Of a stretch of DNA of 64,000 nucleotides, positions 55,479 through 64,000 are shown piece after piece. The notes beneath the pieces were generated by a model, which made no database searches, had not been told where the DNA came from, and worked only from the letters and a program-made list of their open reading frames with translations. Positions within the stretch are counted from its first letter, which is position 1; every line of letters starts with the position of its first letter. The DNA comes from Listeria fleischmannii subsp. fleischmannii LU2006-1 (GTDB lineage: Bacteria > Bacillota > Bacilli > Lactobacillales > Listeriaceae), in NCBI RefSeq assembly GCF_000344175.1, contig NZ_ALWW01000010.1, forward strand, positions 1 to 64,000, in the 5' to 3' direction. Position numbers and translations under genes: made by a program.

Positions 55479-56669
55479 CTATTTGGACTTCAGTGCTTCC
55501 GTATAAATAGCTCGACTTACTTCAAGCGTTTGATCTCCGCGCTCAGAAATAGCCGTTAGCTGATGTTTCTCAAGCTGACTCACGAGCGCATCCACCACTT
55601 CTTCCCCTAAATCATAGGCACTGAAATAAATCGGTGCACCAAGTGATTCGAAAAACTGCCCTGTGTTGCTAATCGCCTGATCAACTTTCGCTTCGTTACT
55701 ACCTTCCGTAAGATGCCATACGCGTTCCGCATATTGCACAAGCTTATCAAATTTTTCCTTTTTCCGAATCGTAAGGAGAGCCGGAAGAACAATCGCCAGT
55801 GTACGCGCATGATCAATCCCGTAAAGTGCCGTAATCTCGTGCCCTAGTGAATGACTGGCCCAGTCGCCTGGAACCCCTTTATTTAGCGTTCCGTTTAGCG
55901 CATTAGTCGCTGTCCACATAAAATTAGCGCGTAAATTATAATCATGATTTTTTTCATCAACCACACTTGGCCCAATTTCAATCAAGGTTTGAAGTAAGCC
56001 TTCCGCATAGCGGTCCTGCACCATTGCCCCAACCGGATATGTCAAATATTGCTCCATAATATGAACAAACGAATCAATTACACCGTTCGCCAGTTGTCGC
56101 TCTGGAAGCGTATATGTAAGTTCCGGATCAAGAATCGAAAAAACTGGAAAAGTGACCGGCCTCCCAAAACTCACCTTCGCCTTTTTCGACTTAATCGTCA
56201 CAACCGCCCCACTATTCATCTCAGAGCCTGTCGCCGGAAGCGTTAAAACCGTCCCAAACGGAAGCGCCTCTTTTACCGGTTTCGAAGCACCAACCCCGTT
56301 ACCAAAAATATCAAGCGGGTCGCCAAGAAAGCGCGCAGCAGCCGCCACAAATTTCGTCCCATCAATCACCGAACCGCCGCCAACCGCAAGCAAGAAATCA
56401 TACCCTTCTCTTTTGACTAAATCTACCGCTTCTATAAGCGTTTCGAATGTCGGATTCGCCTCGATACCACCAAATTCACCTATCGTACGCCCATTTAGAG
56501 CCTCACGAACCTTTGAAAGCGTGTCAAATTTCTCTACGCTCCCCCCGCCATATAAAATCAAAACCTTCTTATCCGCCGCAATTAAATCCGCCAAATCAGA
56601 AAACCGATTTTTCCCAAAAACAATATGTGTCGGATTATAATAATCAAAGTTTGCAATTTCTTTTTTCAT
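55479..56669 (-). CDS. Iron-containing alcohol dehydrogenase (butanol dehydrogenase/YqhD type)
   Basis: About 396 residues; ATG at 56669 with GAGGAAA upstream (a GTG five codons earlier is possible). NAD(P) loop GGGSVEKFD and AVGGGSVIDGTKFVA; LPATGSEMNSGAVV; iron ligands in GVIDSFVHIMEQYLT (Asp, His) and SHSLGHEITALYGIDHARTLAIVLP (two His). It is an NAD(P)H-dependent aldehyde reductase. Single gene with its own terminator. It corresponds by order to lmo0554. Confidence 0.92.
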   Translation of the reverse strand: MKKEIANFDYYNPTHIVFGKNRFSDLADLIAADKKVLILYGGGSVEKFDTLSKVREALNGRTIGEFGGIEANPTFETLIEAVDLVKREGYDFLLAVGGGSVIDGTKFVAAAARFLGDPLDIFGNGVGASKPVKEALPFGTVLTLPATGSEMNSGAVVTIKSKKAKVSFGRPVTFPVFSILDPELTYTLPERQLANGVIDSFVHIMEQYLTYPVGAMVQDRYAEGLLQTLIEIGPSVVDEKNHDYNLRANFMWTATNALNGTLNKGVPGDWASHSLGHEITALYGIDHARTLAIVLPALLTIRKKEKFDKLVQYAERVWHLTEGSNEAKVDQAISNTGQFFESLGAPIYFSAYDLGEEVVDALVSQLEKHQLTAISERGDQTLEVSRAIYTEALKSK

Positions 56670-56757
56670 CAGCGTTTTCCTCACTTTCCTATCTTAAGTA
56701 TAAATACACGTTTTCATTTCCCTCTAAACATTATAATACGAAGCGTGTGATTTTACG

Positions 56758-56788
56758 AAAAAAAACGCCAGCAAAATGCTGACGTTTT
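56758..56788 (-). terminator. Terminator of the orphan ABC-2 permease
   Basis: AACGTCAGC / GCTGGCGTT stem (one G-U) with T8 on the minus strand. Confidence 0.85.
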
Positions 56789-57567
56789 ACATAAAATCGA
56801 GTAACCTATTTTTAAATTTCTCATAAAACATAGTCCCTAGAAATAAAACAAGTCCCGTTACAAGCCAAAAATAAAGGGTGTATGAGATATCAGACCAGAG
56901 AGGCTCTTCATAAAAAAGCGCGTTTCGAAATCCTGATATGATATACATCAAAGGGTTTAACTTAAAAATTTGAACCGTCCATTCTGGGAGTAAATCACTT
57001 AAATTCCAAACCACACCCGTTGTATAAAACAAAACGCGCAGTAAAGACTGCAAAACTAAATAGTAGTCGCGAATAATAATACTAATGATGGCGTTAAAAA
57101 TCGAAAACGCGAAGAGAAATAAAACCATCGCAACAAAATAATAAATCATTTCTAGCCAGTACACGGAAACCCCATTTTTTATCCCTAGAAGCATTAGAAG
57201 CACAAAAAACATCACAAAAAAAACTAGATAGATTGGAAACAATCGTTATGCTAGGCAAGGTACTAAGCGGAAAGCGCATTTTAGATGCCATATGTATTTG
57301 ATTAAAAATGGAATTGGCACCTTGTAAAATAACGTTACTTATAAAAAACCACGGAATAATTCCAATTAAAATAAATTCTAAACTGGCCGATTTAAATCCC
57401 ACACTAAAAACAAGATAATAAATCGCAATTTGAATGAGGGGATTTAAAAATTGCCAAAAGTAGCCAAGATAATGCCCCTGATAACTCGCTTTATTTTCAT
57501 AATGAGCCACACGGTAAATAATTCCAAAATTTTGAATTTGTTCTCTTAAGATAGTTAAAATAGCCAT
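56787..57567 (-). pseudogene. ABC-2 permease (TagG/Wzm-like), frameshifted
   Basis: ATG at 57567: MAILTILREQIQNFGIIYRVAHYENKASY... GHYLGYFWQFLNPLIQIAIYYLVF is the start of a TagG/Wzm polysaccharide-exporter permease. Coding continues to TIVSNLSSFF and then breaks at a run of eight T near 57215-57222. With seven T it reads VMFFVLLMLLGIKNG and continues through four more membrane segments (FYTTGVVWNLSDLLPEW, LNPLMYIISGFRNALFYEE) to 56787, about 260 residues. The usual neighbouring ATPase gene (TagH type) is missing in this window. It probably moves a cell-wall polymer. Confidence 0.82.
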
Positions 57568-57649
57568 ATCGATACATCCTTCGCTGTTATAATCTGCCGT
57601 TGTATATTTCGTTCATTATAATCGATGCCTGTCTAAAAGTCTATCAAAC

Positions 57650-57683
57650 GCTAAACGCCCCCATCAAAGGAGGCGTTTAACGC
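57650..57683 (-). terminator. Possible terminator of the helD-like gene
   Basis: TAAACGCC / GGCGTTTA stem right after the stop codon, without a strong T run. Confidence 0.45.
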
Positions 57684-59996
57684 TCACGAATCACTAGGCA
57701 GTTGCGTTTTTACCGAAAGAGTTTCGAATTCATATAAATAGTTTGGTATAGTTTTAAAAAGGGGGGTAATCTCTCCGTTTGAAACGGCAACTAAGTCATG
57801 CATCGCTCGCGAACAAATGGTGTAAAGCAAGGTTTTATCTGCACTAGACGGATACGTTTTTTCTGAAGCGTCTAGCACAATAACACTATCAAACTCTAGA
57901 CCTTTCGCTAAATAAGACGGGAGGATCATAATGCCTTCTGATAATTTTTGATTCCCCATGTGAACCAGCTTCACATCCATTTTTTTATAAAGGGATAAGT
58001 ATGCCTCTTCGCAAATTTCTTGATTTCGCCCGATAATTGCTACCATATTGGATCTTTTCTTTAATTTTAGGGCCTCCCTTTGCACAACATCCATCATGGC
58101 TACAAAATTTTCTGTTTGAATGACTTTTGGTACATCACCCTGCCTTGAAAATGGAATAATGCGCTCTGATTCTGTCATGATTTCTTTCGTAAAATTGGTA
58201 ATTTGCTCCGTTGAACGGTAACTTTTTGAAAGTTCCACAACCGACGTCCTGCTCGCATCAAAAAGTGGCGCAATTTCTTCTAAAAGCGATTTCTCATTTC
58301 TCTTAAAAATGGCTTGGTTTAAATCGCCCAAAAGCGTAAATTGGCTACTTGGAAAAATAGATTTCAAATAAGCAATTTGAGCTTTCGAATAATCTTGAAT
58401 TTCATCAATAAACACAAAACGCATAATGCGATTAACTTTTTTACCAAGAGCGGCATCACAAAGTTCGAGGAAAAGAACCGCATCTTCAAGCGCTAATTTA
58501 TTTTCATTTAAACTGGCAACAATACGATGAATTTCATTTTCCCAATCTTCTTTTGAAATATTAAATTCCGCCAAATCAAATAAACGCGGCGCATATTGCA
58601 TAAAATGACCAAATTGTTGCTTCATATGCCAAAATTGATTGTCTAAAACACTTTTATGCAACCTTTTAAATTTCAACCTGACAATTTTTTTCGCCAAATA
58701 ATCCTGTTCATCATCAAAACTTTGAAACTCAAGCTTCGTCGGCACAAGCGCACGGTACTCTTCCTCGCTAAGAAGCTCCATTTCATCCTTCACCCACGCC
58801 TTTTTCGCCTCCAAATTCGCAAGCTCATATAATTTTTCCCGAAGTACTTTTTTTGTCTCTAAAAACCTTGCGGGCATTTTATAACGCGGTGTCGCATAAA
58901 AAATCGCTTGAATATCTTCCTTTGAAATAACCGTTTCCCCTCGAAATTTAATATCCTTAAACCGCAAACCGCCTTTTTGCAGAAGCGCAATATATTTATC
59001 GATTAGCTCAAATAAAAATGTCGACTCTTTTAAAAGCAGTATTTCCTTACGCGCTTGATTTGTCTCATTTTCAAACTGTTCAAATAGACTTTCAACGTCT
59101 AATTTCCCTAAGCGTTTCGCTATGAAATCTTGAAATGTCGTTTGAATCATATTTTTCTCGCCCAGTTCCGGTAAAACATTCGCGATATAATGATTAAAAA
59201 GACGATTTGGCGAAAAAATCATCATTTGTTTTTCATCAAGGCCGTTTCTAAAACGGTAAAGCAAATACGCAATCCGTTGTAGGACGGCTGAAGTCTTGCC
59301 GCTCCCTGCAGCCCCTTGAACAAATAATAAATCACTTTTCGTATCACGAATAATCCGATTTTGTTCCTGCTGTATTGTTGACACGATATTTTTCATTTGT
59401 AAACTTGATTCGCTACCAAGAACTTCTTGTAGCATCTCATCTCCAATAGCATCATTCGTATCAAACATAGATTCGAGTTTGCCATCTTTTATTTTAAATT
59501 GACGTTTTAATAAAACATTCACCGTTAATTTTCCTTCAGGCGTTTCATAAGTAGCTTCCCCAATTTGACCATCATAGTAAACACTTGAAATTGGAGCTCT
59601 CCAGTCATACACTAAAAATTGGTCAGATTCATCTAGCGCCGAACCGATTCCAATGTAAATATTTTCTCGCGGCGTTTCCTCATCTTCAATATCAATTCGA
59701 GCAAAATAAGGTGAACTTTTCATTTTATCAAAAACTGCCAGTTGCTTTTCCCCATGCTCATAGTTCCGCTCACGTTCTCTAAGAAAATGTTCTTGTTGCC
59801 GAATACTAATATTTGTTTCCGAAACATCATCCGGCTCTGCTAAGTTCACACGCACATCTTCCCAAAAATTTGACCGAATGCCGCGTGCCTCTTCCTTCAC
59901 CGATTTTAATGATTCTTGAATTCTTTTTTGTTCTCTTTCGATGGCCTCTATCGTATAGTCTATGCGGCTTTGCTCATTTTGTTTTTCTTTATCCAT
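57684..59996 (-). CDS. helD: UvrD-like ATPase HelD (RNA polymerase recycling)
   Basis: About 770 residues; start at 59996 with GGGAGG 8 bases upstream. An N-terminal coiled coil (about 1-100, SRIDYTIEAIEREQKRIQESLK) that in HelD inserts into the RNA polymerase secondary channel; Walker A FVQGAAGSGKTSAVLQR (about 240); Walker B FVFIDEIQDYSKAQ; TLLGDLNQAIF; ELSKSYRSTEQITNF; and a C-terminal motif GLEFDSVIVLDAS. The architecture matches HelD of Firmicutes, which removes stalled RNA polymerase from DNA. Single gene. Confidence 0.85.
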   Translation of the reverse strand: MDKEKQNEQSRIDYTIEAIEREQKRIQESLKSVKEEARGIRSNFWEDVRVNLAEPDDVSETNISIRQQEHFLRERERNYEHGEKQLAVFDKMKSSPYFARIDIEDEETPRENIYIGIGSALDESDQFLVYDWRAPISSVYYDGQIGEATYETPEGKLTVNVLLKRQFKIKDGKLESMFDTNDAIGDEMLQEVLGSESSLQMKNIVSTIQQEQNRIIRDTKSDLLFVQGAAGSGKTSAVLQRIAYLLYRFRNGLDEKQMMIFSPNRLFNHYIANVLPELGEKNMIQTTFQDFIAKRLGKLDVESLFEQFENETNQARKEILLLKESTFLFELIDKYIALLQKGGLRFKDIKFRGETVISKEDIQAIFYATPRYKMPARFLETKKVLREKLYELANLEAKKAWVKDEMELLSEEEYRALVPTKLEFQSFDDEQDYLAKKIVRLKFKRLHKSVLDNQFWHMKQQFGHFMQYAPRLFDLAEFNISKEDWENEIHRIVASLNENKLALEDAVLFLELCDAALGKKVNRIMRFVFIDEIQDYSKAQIAYLKSIFPSSQFTLLGDLNQAIFKRNEKSLLEEIAPLFDASRTSVVELSKSYRSTEQITNFTKEIMTESERIIPFSRQGDVPKVIQTENFVAMMDVVQREALKLKKRSNMVAIIGRNQEICEEAYLSLYKKMDVKLVHMGNQKLSEGIMILPSYLAKGLEFDSVIVLDASEKTYPSSADKTLLYTICSRAMHDLVAVSNGEITPLFKTIPNYLYEFETLSVKTQLPSDS

Positions 59997-60016
59997 AAAA
60001 AAGCCTCCCAAATTCG

Positions 60017-60045
60017 TTGACAAAATCTAAAAAAAAGTGTATAGT
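60017..60045 (+). promoter_or_regulatory. Consensus sigma-A promoter of a candidate small RNA
   Basis: Perfect TTGACA (60017-60022), 17-base spacer, TATAGT (60040-60045), divergent from the helD-like gene and about 240 bases before the next gene. Confidence 0.75.
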
Positions 60046-60132
60046 ATTAAAGTAGAATAGCAATAATTATGCAATTCTCTATTTATAATAGCGTTTTTTA
60101 GTATAACACAATTTTATATAAACAACAACTAA

Positions 60133-60153
60133 ACCTACAAAAAGGTTTTTTTA
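60133..60153 (+). terminator. Weak terminator within the candidate sRNA region
   Basis: AAACC / GGTTT short stem followed by T7. Confidence 0.5.
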
Positions 60154-60161
60154 TTTTCCAT

Positions 60162-60197
60162 TAAAAGAGGTCCGAACAGTGCGCGGATCTCTTTTTA
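60162..60197 (+). terminator. Terminator ending the candidate sRNA
   Basis: AAAAGAG-TCCG / CGGA-CTCTTTTT stem with T5 tail. Confidence 0.7.
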
Positions 60198-60287
60198 ATT
60201 ATACTTTCCACTTTCTGTTTACGCTGTACTAAAAAAGCGCTTTAAGCTAAAATAGAATTAGTAAAAAAAATGAATGGAGTGACTGAC

Positions 60288-60923
60288 ATGTTAATCAAAA
60301 ATCTTTGCATCAAAAAAGCAAATTTAACTACTGTTCCTGAAACAGCAACTTTACAGGAAGCCATTAAACTTCTTGAAGAATCAGGATATCGCTGCGTTCC
60401 AGTTCTTGATTCGACCGGCGAGAAATTTTTAGGAAATATTTATAAAATGCATATTTATCGCCACGCAGCAAATGGCGGAAGTTTAACAGATCCTGTTACT
60501 TCTTTAATCAAAAATGCCACGAAGCATATCAGTGTAAACTCTTCGTTTTTCCAAGTATTCTTTACGATTAAAGAATTGCCATACATCGCAGTTTTAAATA
60601 CAAATGGTGATTTTTACGGTATTTTAACGCACGGAAAAATGCTCGGTCTACTCCAAGACGCGTGGAATGTAGATACAACGGGTTACGTTTTAACGGTAGC
60701 AACTGGCGAAGTGCCTGGCTCCCTCACTAAAATAACCAAAATCGTTGATAAATATACTAATATATCAAATGTAATTACGTTAGATAATCAATCCGAAGAT
60801 TTAATTCGTCGTGTACTTGTTTCCCTACCAAACACAGTTGATGAAAAAATGAAAGATGATATCATCGCCCATTTAGATCGTAAAGGCTTCCGGGTCGTAG
60901 AAGTGGAAAAAGTAGAACGTTAA
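60288..60923 (+). CDS. cbpB: CBS-domain protein, CbpB-like c-di-AMP receptor
   Basis: About 211 residues; start at 60288 with GGAGTGA 5 bases upstream. Two CBS domains (about 15-70: LQEAIKLLEESGYRCVPVLDSTGEKFLGNIYK; about 75-130: FFTIKELPYIAVLNTNGDFYGILTHGKML) and a C-terminal ACT-like region of about 75 residues. It closely resembles, from recall, Listeria CbpB (Lmo1009), which binds c-di-AMP and in its free form activates the (p)ppGpp synthetase Rel. If so, it links c-di-AMP level to the stringent response. It ends at a strong terminator. Confidence 0.78.
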   Translation: MLIKNLCIKKANLTTVPETATLQEAIKLLEESGYRCVPVLDSTGEKFLGNIYKMHIYRHAANGGSLTDPVTSLIKNATKHISVNSSFFQVFFTIKELPYIAVLNTNGDFYGILTHGKMLGLLQDAWNVDTTGYVLTVATGEVPGSLTKITKIVDKYTNISNVITLDNQSEDLIRRVLVSLPNTVDEKMKDDIIAHLDRKGFRVVEVEKVER

Positions 60924-60924
60924 A

Positions 60925-60974
60925 AAAAGCAATAATCGATTGAGCCTCCCGGCTCCTCGATTATTGCTTTTTTA
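60925..60974. terminator. Bidirectional terminator between cbpB and the surface protein gene
   Basis: AAAAGCAATAATCGA / TCGATTATTGCTTTT, a 15-bp stem with A and T tracts on either side. Confidence 0.93.
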
Positions 60975-60981
60975 ATGTTTT

Positions 60982-63900
60982 TTATTGTACAACAGTTACG
61001 TTTTTAGTATCCATCACAAGACCATTTTTATCTAATAATTCTACTTTGACTAAATCCGTCACAGAAGAAATTCTAGTTTTTAGGCCTACATAGTAGCTAA
61101 AACTTCCGTTTGAAACTGTTCCACCTGCAGGAAGTACCGTCCCATTTACAGTTAAACGAATCGATTTTCCTTCTCCTGTATAGCTTCCTGTTAATGAACT
61201 TGTGTTAATTGAAAAAGCAGCTGGTGTAATGCTTCCTACTTCAGGTAACGCATTACGAATCGTTACTTTCTTCGTGTCTAGCTCGCGCCCATTTTTATCA
61301 TAAGCGTAAATGACTACATTATCAGAAGCCGAGCTGATTTTATTTCCAATCCAGAAACTTAGTTGATTGTTTGTAAGAGTTCCTCCTACATATTCCGTTC
61401 CGTTTATTACGACTTTAACAGATTTAACTGCTGCTGAAACATTTGCTGTTAAAACAGTGTCACCAGGCACCGTATACGCATTTGGCTGTATATCCCCATT
61501 GATATTTTTAACTACCACTTCTTTTTCATCCAATTTTTTATTATTCAGGTCATAAGCTGTAATCATAACATTATCAGCTGACGAAGTGATTTTATTGCCA
61601 ATATAAAAGTTCACTTGTCCATTTTGAACCGTTCCACCTGAATAAACTTGACCATTGATTGTTACCTTAACAGATTTCACATCGCCTGTATATGTTGCTG
61701 TTAAGTAGTTATCACTTCCAGCTGAAAATTGGTTAGGTGTGATTGTTCCTACTGTATTATCTGATGTGCTTGCTAAATTTACATTTTTTTGATCTAGTAC
61801 TTTACCATTTAAATCAAGAGCTGTCATTTTCACAACATCAGATTTCGAACTGATTTTATCGCCAACATAGAAGCTTACTGAACCGTTTGCTACAGTTCCA
61901 CCTACATAATCTACCCCATTAATAGTGACTTTAACTGATTTCACATCACCTGTATAAGTTGCTGAAAGGCTTCTATCTGCCCCAATTGTATAGACATTTG
62001 GCGATACCGTTCCCGATGTTAGAACAGTTTTATTGGCTACAGTAACAGATTTTCGATCTAGTTCTCTGCCATATGCATCTAAAGCAGTGATTTTCACACT
62101 ATCAGATGTTGAACTAATTTTATCACCAATATAAAAGTTTACTGAACCGTTTGCTACAGTCCCACCCGTATAATCTACACCATTAATAGTGACTTTAACA
62201 GCTTTTACGTCTCCTGTGTAGGATGCAGTAAGGTATCTGTCTGTGCCAATAGTAAATGTGTTTGGCGCTACCGTTCCCGATGTGCTCGGAATTGGATTAG
62301 AACTATTTACGATGTTAGCATTTTTAGTATCTAGTATACGGCCGCTTGCATCAAGTCCTTCAATTTTAAATGTGCCTGTTTTACTAATCTTATCAAAAGC
62401 ATAGAAAGCATATGTGCCTTTGGATGAATCAATAGTACCGCCATTATAAACAGTTCCATCAATCGTTACACGGAAAGATTTCACATCTCCTGTATAGTTA
62501 CCAACAATAGATCTATCTTTTCCAAGTGTAAAATTACTCGTAGTGATTGTCCCTTTTGTTACAACCGCACTTACTGTCACAGAAGCTTCTGGACTTACTT
62601 TCCCATTCCCACCTTTTTGAGTCGCAATATACGTATCGCCAGCTTTTGCAGGATCCACTACAAAGGTAGCTTCCCCGTTTGCATCTGTTACTTTAATCGT
62701 TTTATCATTATCTGGTGTAGTAAGAGTAACAGATGTATTTGGTTCCCCTTTCACCGTCACTCTAGTATCCCCTTGTTTCACAGGGCTAATAGTTGGTGCA
62801 GCAAGCGTTGTATCTGCGACAGTCACTTCTTTTACAGGACTTACTTTGTTATTATCATTATTTTTTTGTGTGACATCAATTTTAGTCCCGCCATCTTGTT
62901 TAGGAATAACAACGGAGAAAGTCCCGTCACTATTAACAGGTGCTGTATACGTTTGGTCGCCAATTTTCACACTAATCGTATTACCCGCTTCCCCGCGGCC
63001 TGTTACTACAGTATCCGTATCTTTGACTGGATTAACAGTAGGTTCTTCTGGTGTACGAGTATCTTGAACTATCGTTTCAGCTGCAGATACTTGATCTCCA
63101 ACTTTTACAGTAGCTTTAATTGTATCACCAATTCTTTGAGGTGAAATGTCAAATTGATAGTGACCTTCTGAATCACTATATCCTGATGCGATAGTTGAGC
63201 CCGCACTATTTTTAACGATTACTAATTTCTCAGGTTCTGCTTGCCCAGAAACTACTCTGCTGCTTTGATTAAGCTCAGAAATAGTAGTTTCAGCTAGAGC
63301 AATCCCTTGAACAGTAACACTCGCATCAGATGTCCCATAGCCATTTGTGACTGACGCTGTGACAACTGTGCCCTCAGCTTGCGCAGGAATTGTAATGGAA
63401 TAGTTCCCATCTTTATCTGTTTTCCCCGTAGCAATAGTACCTGCATCTGTTTTAATAGTAACATCCGCATCGGCTTCTCCTCGCCCTGTCACTTGTGTTG
63501 AAAGAACATCTAATGAATCTATCGTTGTTTTACCAATATCTGAAATATCGACAATACTAATATTAGAGTATTTCACTGTCCCATTTGTGTTTGTATTTAA
63601 TCCTAATGAGATGACATTCGAATCAGCTCTAAAAGTTCCTACTCGTTCTTTTCCACCTGGAGTAGTCCAACTAATAGAATTAGTGTTTCTCCACAACATT
63701 TTCCCTGAATATGCGGATGTTCCACTACGAACAATTAAAGCATACAAACCATTGTTTATATTCGTTGGTGTATATTTTAGTTGGTAATAATGCCCTGGAA
63801 TTGTTTGAATCGTTTGAGTTAGTAAAGATGCTTGTCCTAGCGAACCCATCCAAACTGTAACAGAGCCATCACCCGATGGTTTAATTTTCATTTGCGAACC

Positions 63901-64000
63901 TGTAGCTACTGGATAATAACCATTTGTTTGTACAGCTCCATAAGATTGAGATGGAAATGTTCGCCCATCATTTGGATCCCCTTTATACAATATCGGTAAC
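60982..64000 (-). CDS. Large secreted Ig-repeat surface protein (partial, 5' end outside the window)
   Basis: More than 1000 residues; the frame is still open at the window edge, so the signal peptide and start lie beyond it. From the visible N-side: a jelly-roll-like domain of about 145 residues (MKIKPSGDGSVTVWMGSLGQ), four Big_6-type Ig repeats of about 80 residues (VTGRGEADADVTI, VSGQAEPEKLVIV, VTGRGEAGNTISV, VTVKGEPNTSVTL), and six further repeats of about 80 residues sharing YTGDVKSVKVTINGxxYxGGTV and DKISSxSDxVKITAxDxNGxxLD. It stops at 60982 with VTVVQ, without LPXTG, GW or a C-terminal membrane segment. Likely an adhesin or cell-surface structural protein. Confidence 0.85.
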   Translation of the reverse strand, partial: LPILYKGDPNDGRTFPSQSYGAVQTNGYYPVATGSQMKIKPSGDGSVTVWMGSLGQASLLTQTIQTIPGHYYQLKYTPTNINNGLYALIVRSGTSAYSGKMLWRNTNSISWTTPGGKERVGTFRADSNVISLGLNTNTNGTVKYSNISIVDISDIGKTTIDSLDVLSTQVTGRGEADADVTIKTDAGTIATGKTDKDGNYSITIPAQAEGTVVTASVTNGYGTSDASVTVQGIALAETTISELNQSSRVVSGQAEPEKLVIVKNSAGSTIASGYSDSEGHYQFDISPQRIGDTIKATVKVGDQVSAAETIVQDTRTPEEPTVNPVKDTDTVVTGRGEAGNTISVKIGDQTYTAPVNSDGTFSVVIPKQDGGTKIDVTQKNNDNNKVSPVKEVTVADTTLAAPTISPVKQGDTRVTVKGEPNTSVTLTTPDNDKTIKVTDANGEATFVVDPAKAGDTYIATQKGGNGKVSPEASVTVSAVVTKGTITTSNFTLGKDRSIVGNYTGDVKSFRVTIDGTVYNGGTIDSSKGTYAFYAFDKISKTGTFKIEGLDASGRILDTKNANIVNSSNPIPSTSGTVAPNTFTIGTDRYLTASYTGDVKAVKVTINGVDYTGGTVANGSVNFYIGDKISSTSDSVKITALDAYGRELDRKSVTVANKTVLTSGTVSPNVYTIGADRSLSATYTGDVKSVKVTINGVDYVGGTVANGSVSFYVGDKISSKSDVVKMTALDLNGKVLDQKNVNLASTSDNTVGTITPNQFSAGSDNYLTATYTGDVKSVKVTINGQVYSGGTVQNGQVNFYIGNKITSSADNVMITAYDLNNKKLDEKEVVVKNINGDIQPNAYTVPGDTVLTANVSAAVKSVKVVINGTEYVGGTLTNNQLSFWIGNKISSASDNVVIYAYDKNGRELDTKKVTIRNALPEVGSITPAAFSINTSSLTGSYTGEGKSIRLTVNGTVLPAGGTVSNGSFSYYVGLKTRISSVTDLVKVELLDKNGLVMDTKNVTVVQ

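Larger units (their letters stand above)
60052..60197 (+). ncRNA. Candidate small RNA or leader transcript
   Basis: The stretch between the strong promoter at 60017 and two successive terminator-like hairpins (60133-60153 and 60162-60196) has no open frame with a ribosome site. Transcript ends would be near 60153 or 60197, giving roughly 100 or 145 nt. No known RNA family recognised. Confidence 0.45.

Noticed and set aside
62617-63144. 175-codon open frame antisense to the Ig-repeat protein
   Set aside because: It is a reading-frame shadow of the repetitive, stop-poor sense gene.

Overview
The window looks like a chromosomal segment of a Listeria-type low-GC Gram-positive. The p60/iap autolysin lies next to secA2, and the gene order from the hdeD-like gene through metX, formate/nitrite transporter, secA2, iap, rlmI, thrE pair, bglA/GntR, purine permease, the hisZGDBHAFIE operon, gdhA, lactonase, phosphoglycerate mutase, dtpT and alcohol dehydrogenase follows, as I recall it, the lmo0596 to lmo0554 order of L. 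monocytogenes EGD-e. p60 here has four LysM modules instead of the usual two, which suggests a non-monocytogenes Listeria. The species is not resolved.

Layout. 1-6960: minus-strand operon of a BglG-type PTS regulator, galactitol-type PTS IIA/IIB/IIC, a PfkB sugar-phosphate kinase, a class II aldolase and a small membrane protein, followed by the start of a mannose-6-phosphate isomerase-like gene. 6968-10700: fruR-fruK-fruA fructose operon with a consensus promoter bracketed by two direct-repeat operators. 10709-18930: hdeD-like membrane protein with a probable sigma-B promoter, a broken esterase, SAM riboswitch plus metX, a Mur-ligase-like protein, a GNAT, an FNT channel, a DUF1269 protein and another broken esterase. 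18935-29790: envelope genes, secA2, iap, rlmI, a hydrolase and a split ThrE exporter. 29800-36720: small secreted and lipoproteins, a two-component system with an ankyrin lipoprotein, and GntR-bglA. 37040-41000: guanine riboswitch with purine permease, then a secreted peptide plus ABC transporter. 41150-49660: an HTH_42 protein, hisK and the full his operon apart from hisC. 49700-64000: gdhA, lactonase, dtpT, adh, an orphan ABC-2 permease, helD-like, a candidate sRNA, a cbpB-like CBS protein and a very large Ig-repeat surface protein cut by the window edge.

Two window-wide patterns stand out. First, a 127-230 bp non-coding repeat occurs four times (13667, 27603, 33658, 51804). Each copy lies between two copies of the local gene's own terminator hairpin, always in the same orientation relative to the upstream gene. 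This looks like an undescribed terminator-targeting element that duplicates the whole hairpin. Second, at least eleven genes, including housekeeping ones (metX, hisE, gdhA, dtpT), carry single-base frameshifts, mostly at homopolymers. That pattern points to residual sequencing indels more than to real gene decay.

How the genes fit together: two fructose/hexitol PTS operons, each with its own regulator and 1-phosphofructokinase-type kinase; riboswitch-controlled methionine and purine genes; the SecA2/p60 secretion pair; histidine synthesis; and a tail of envelope and stress functions.
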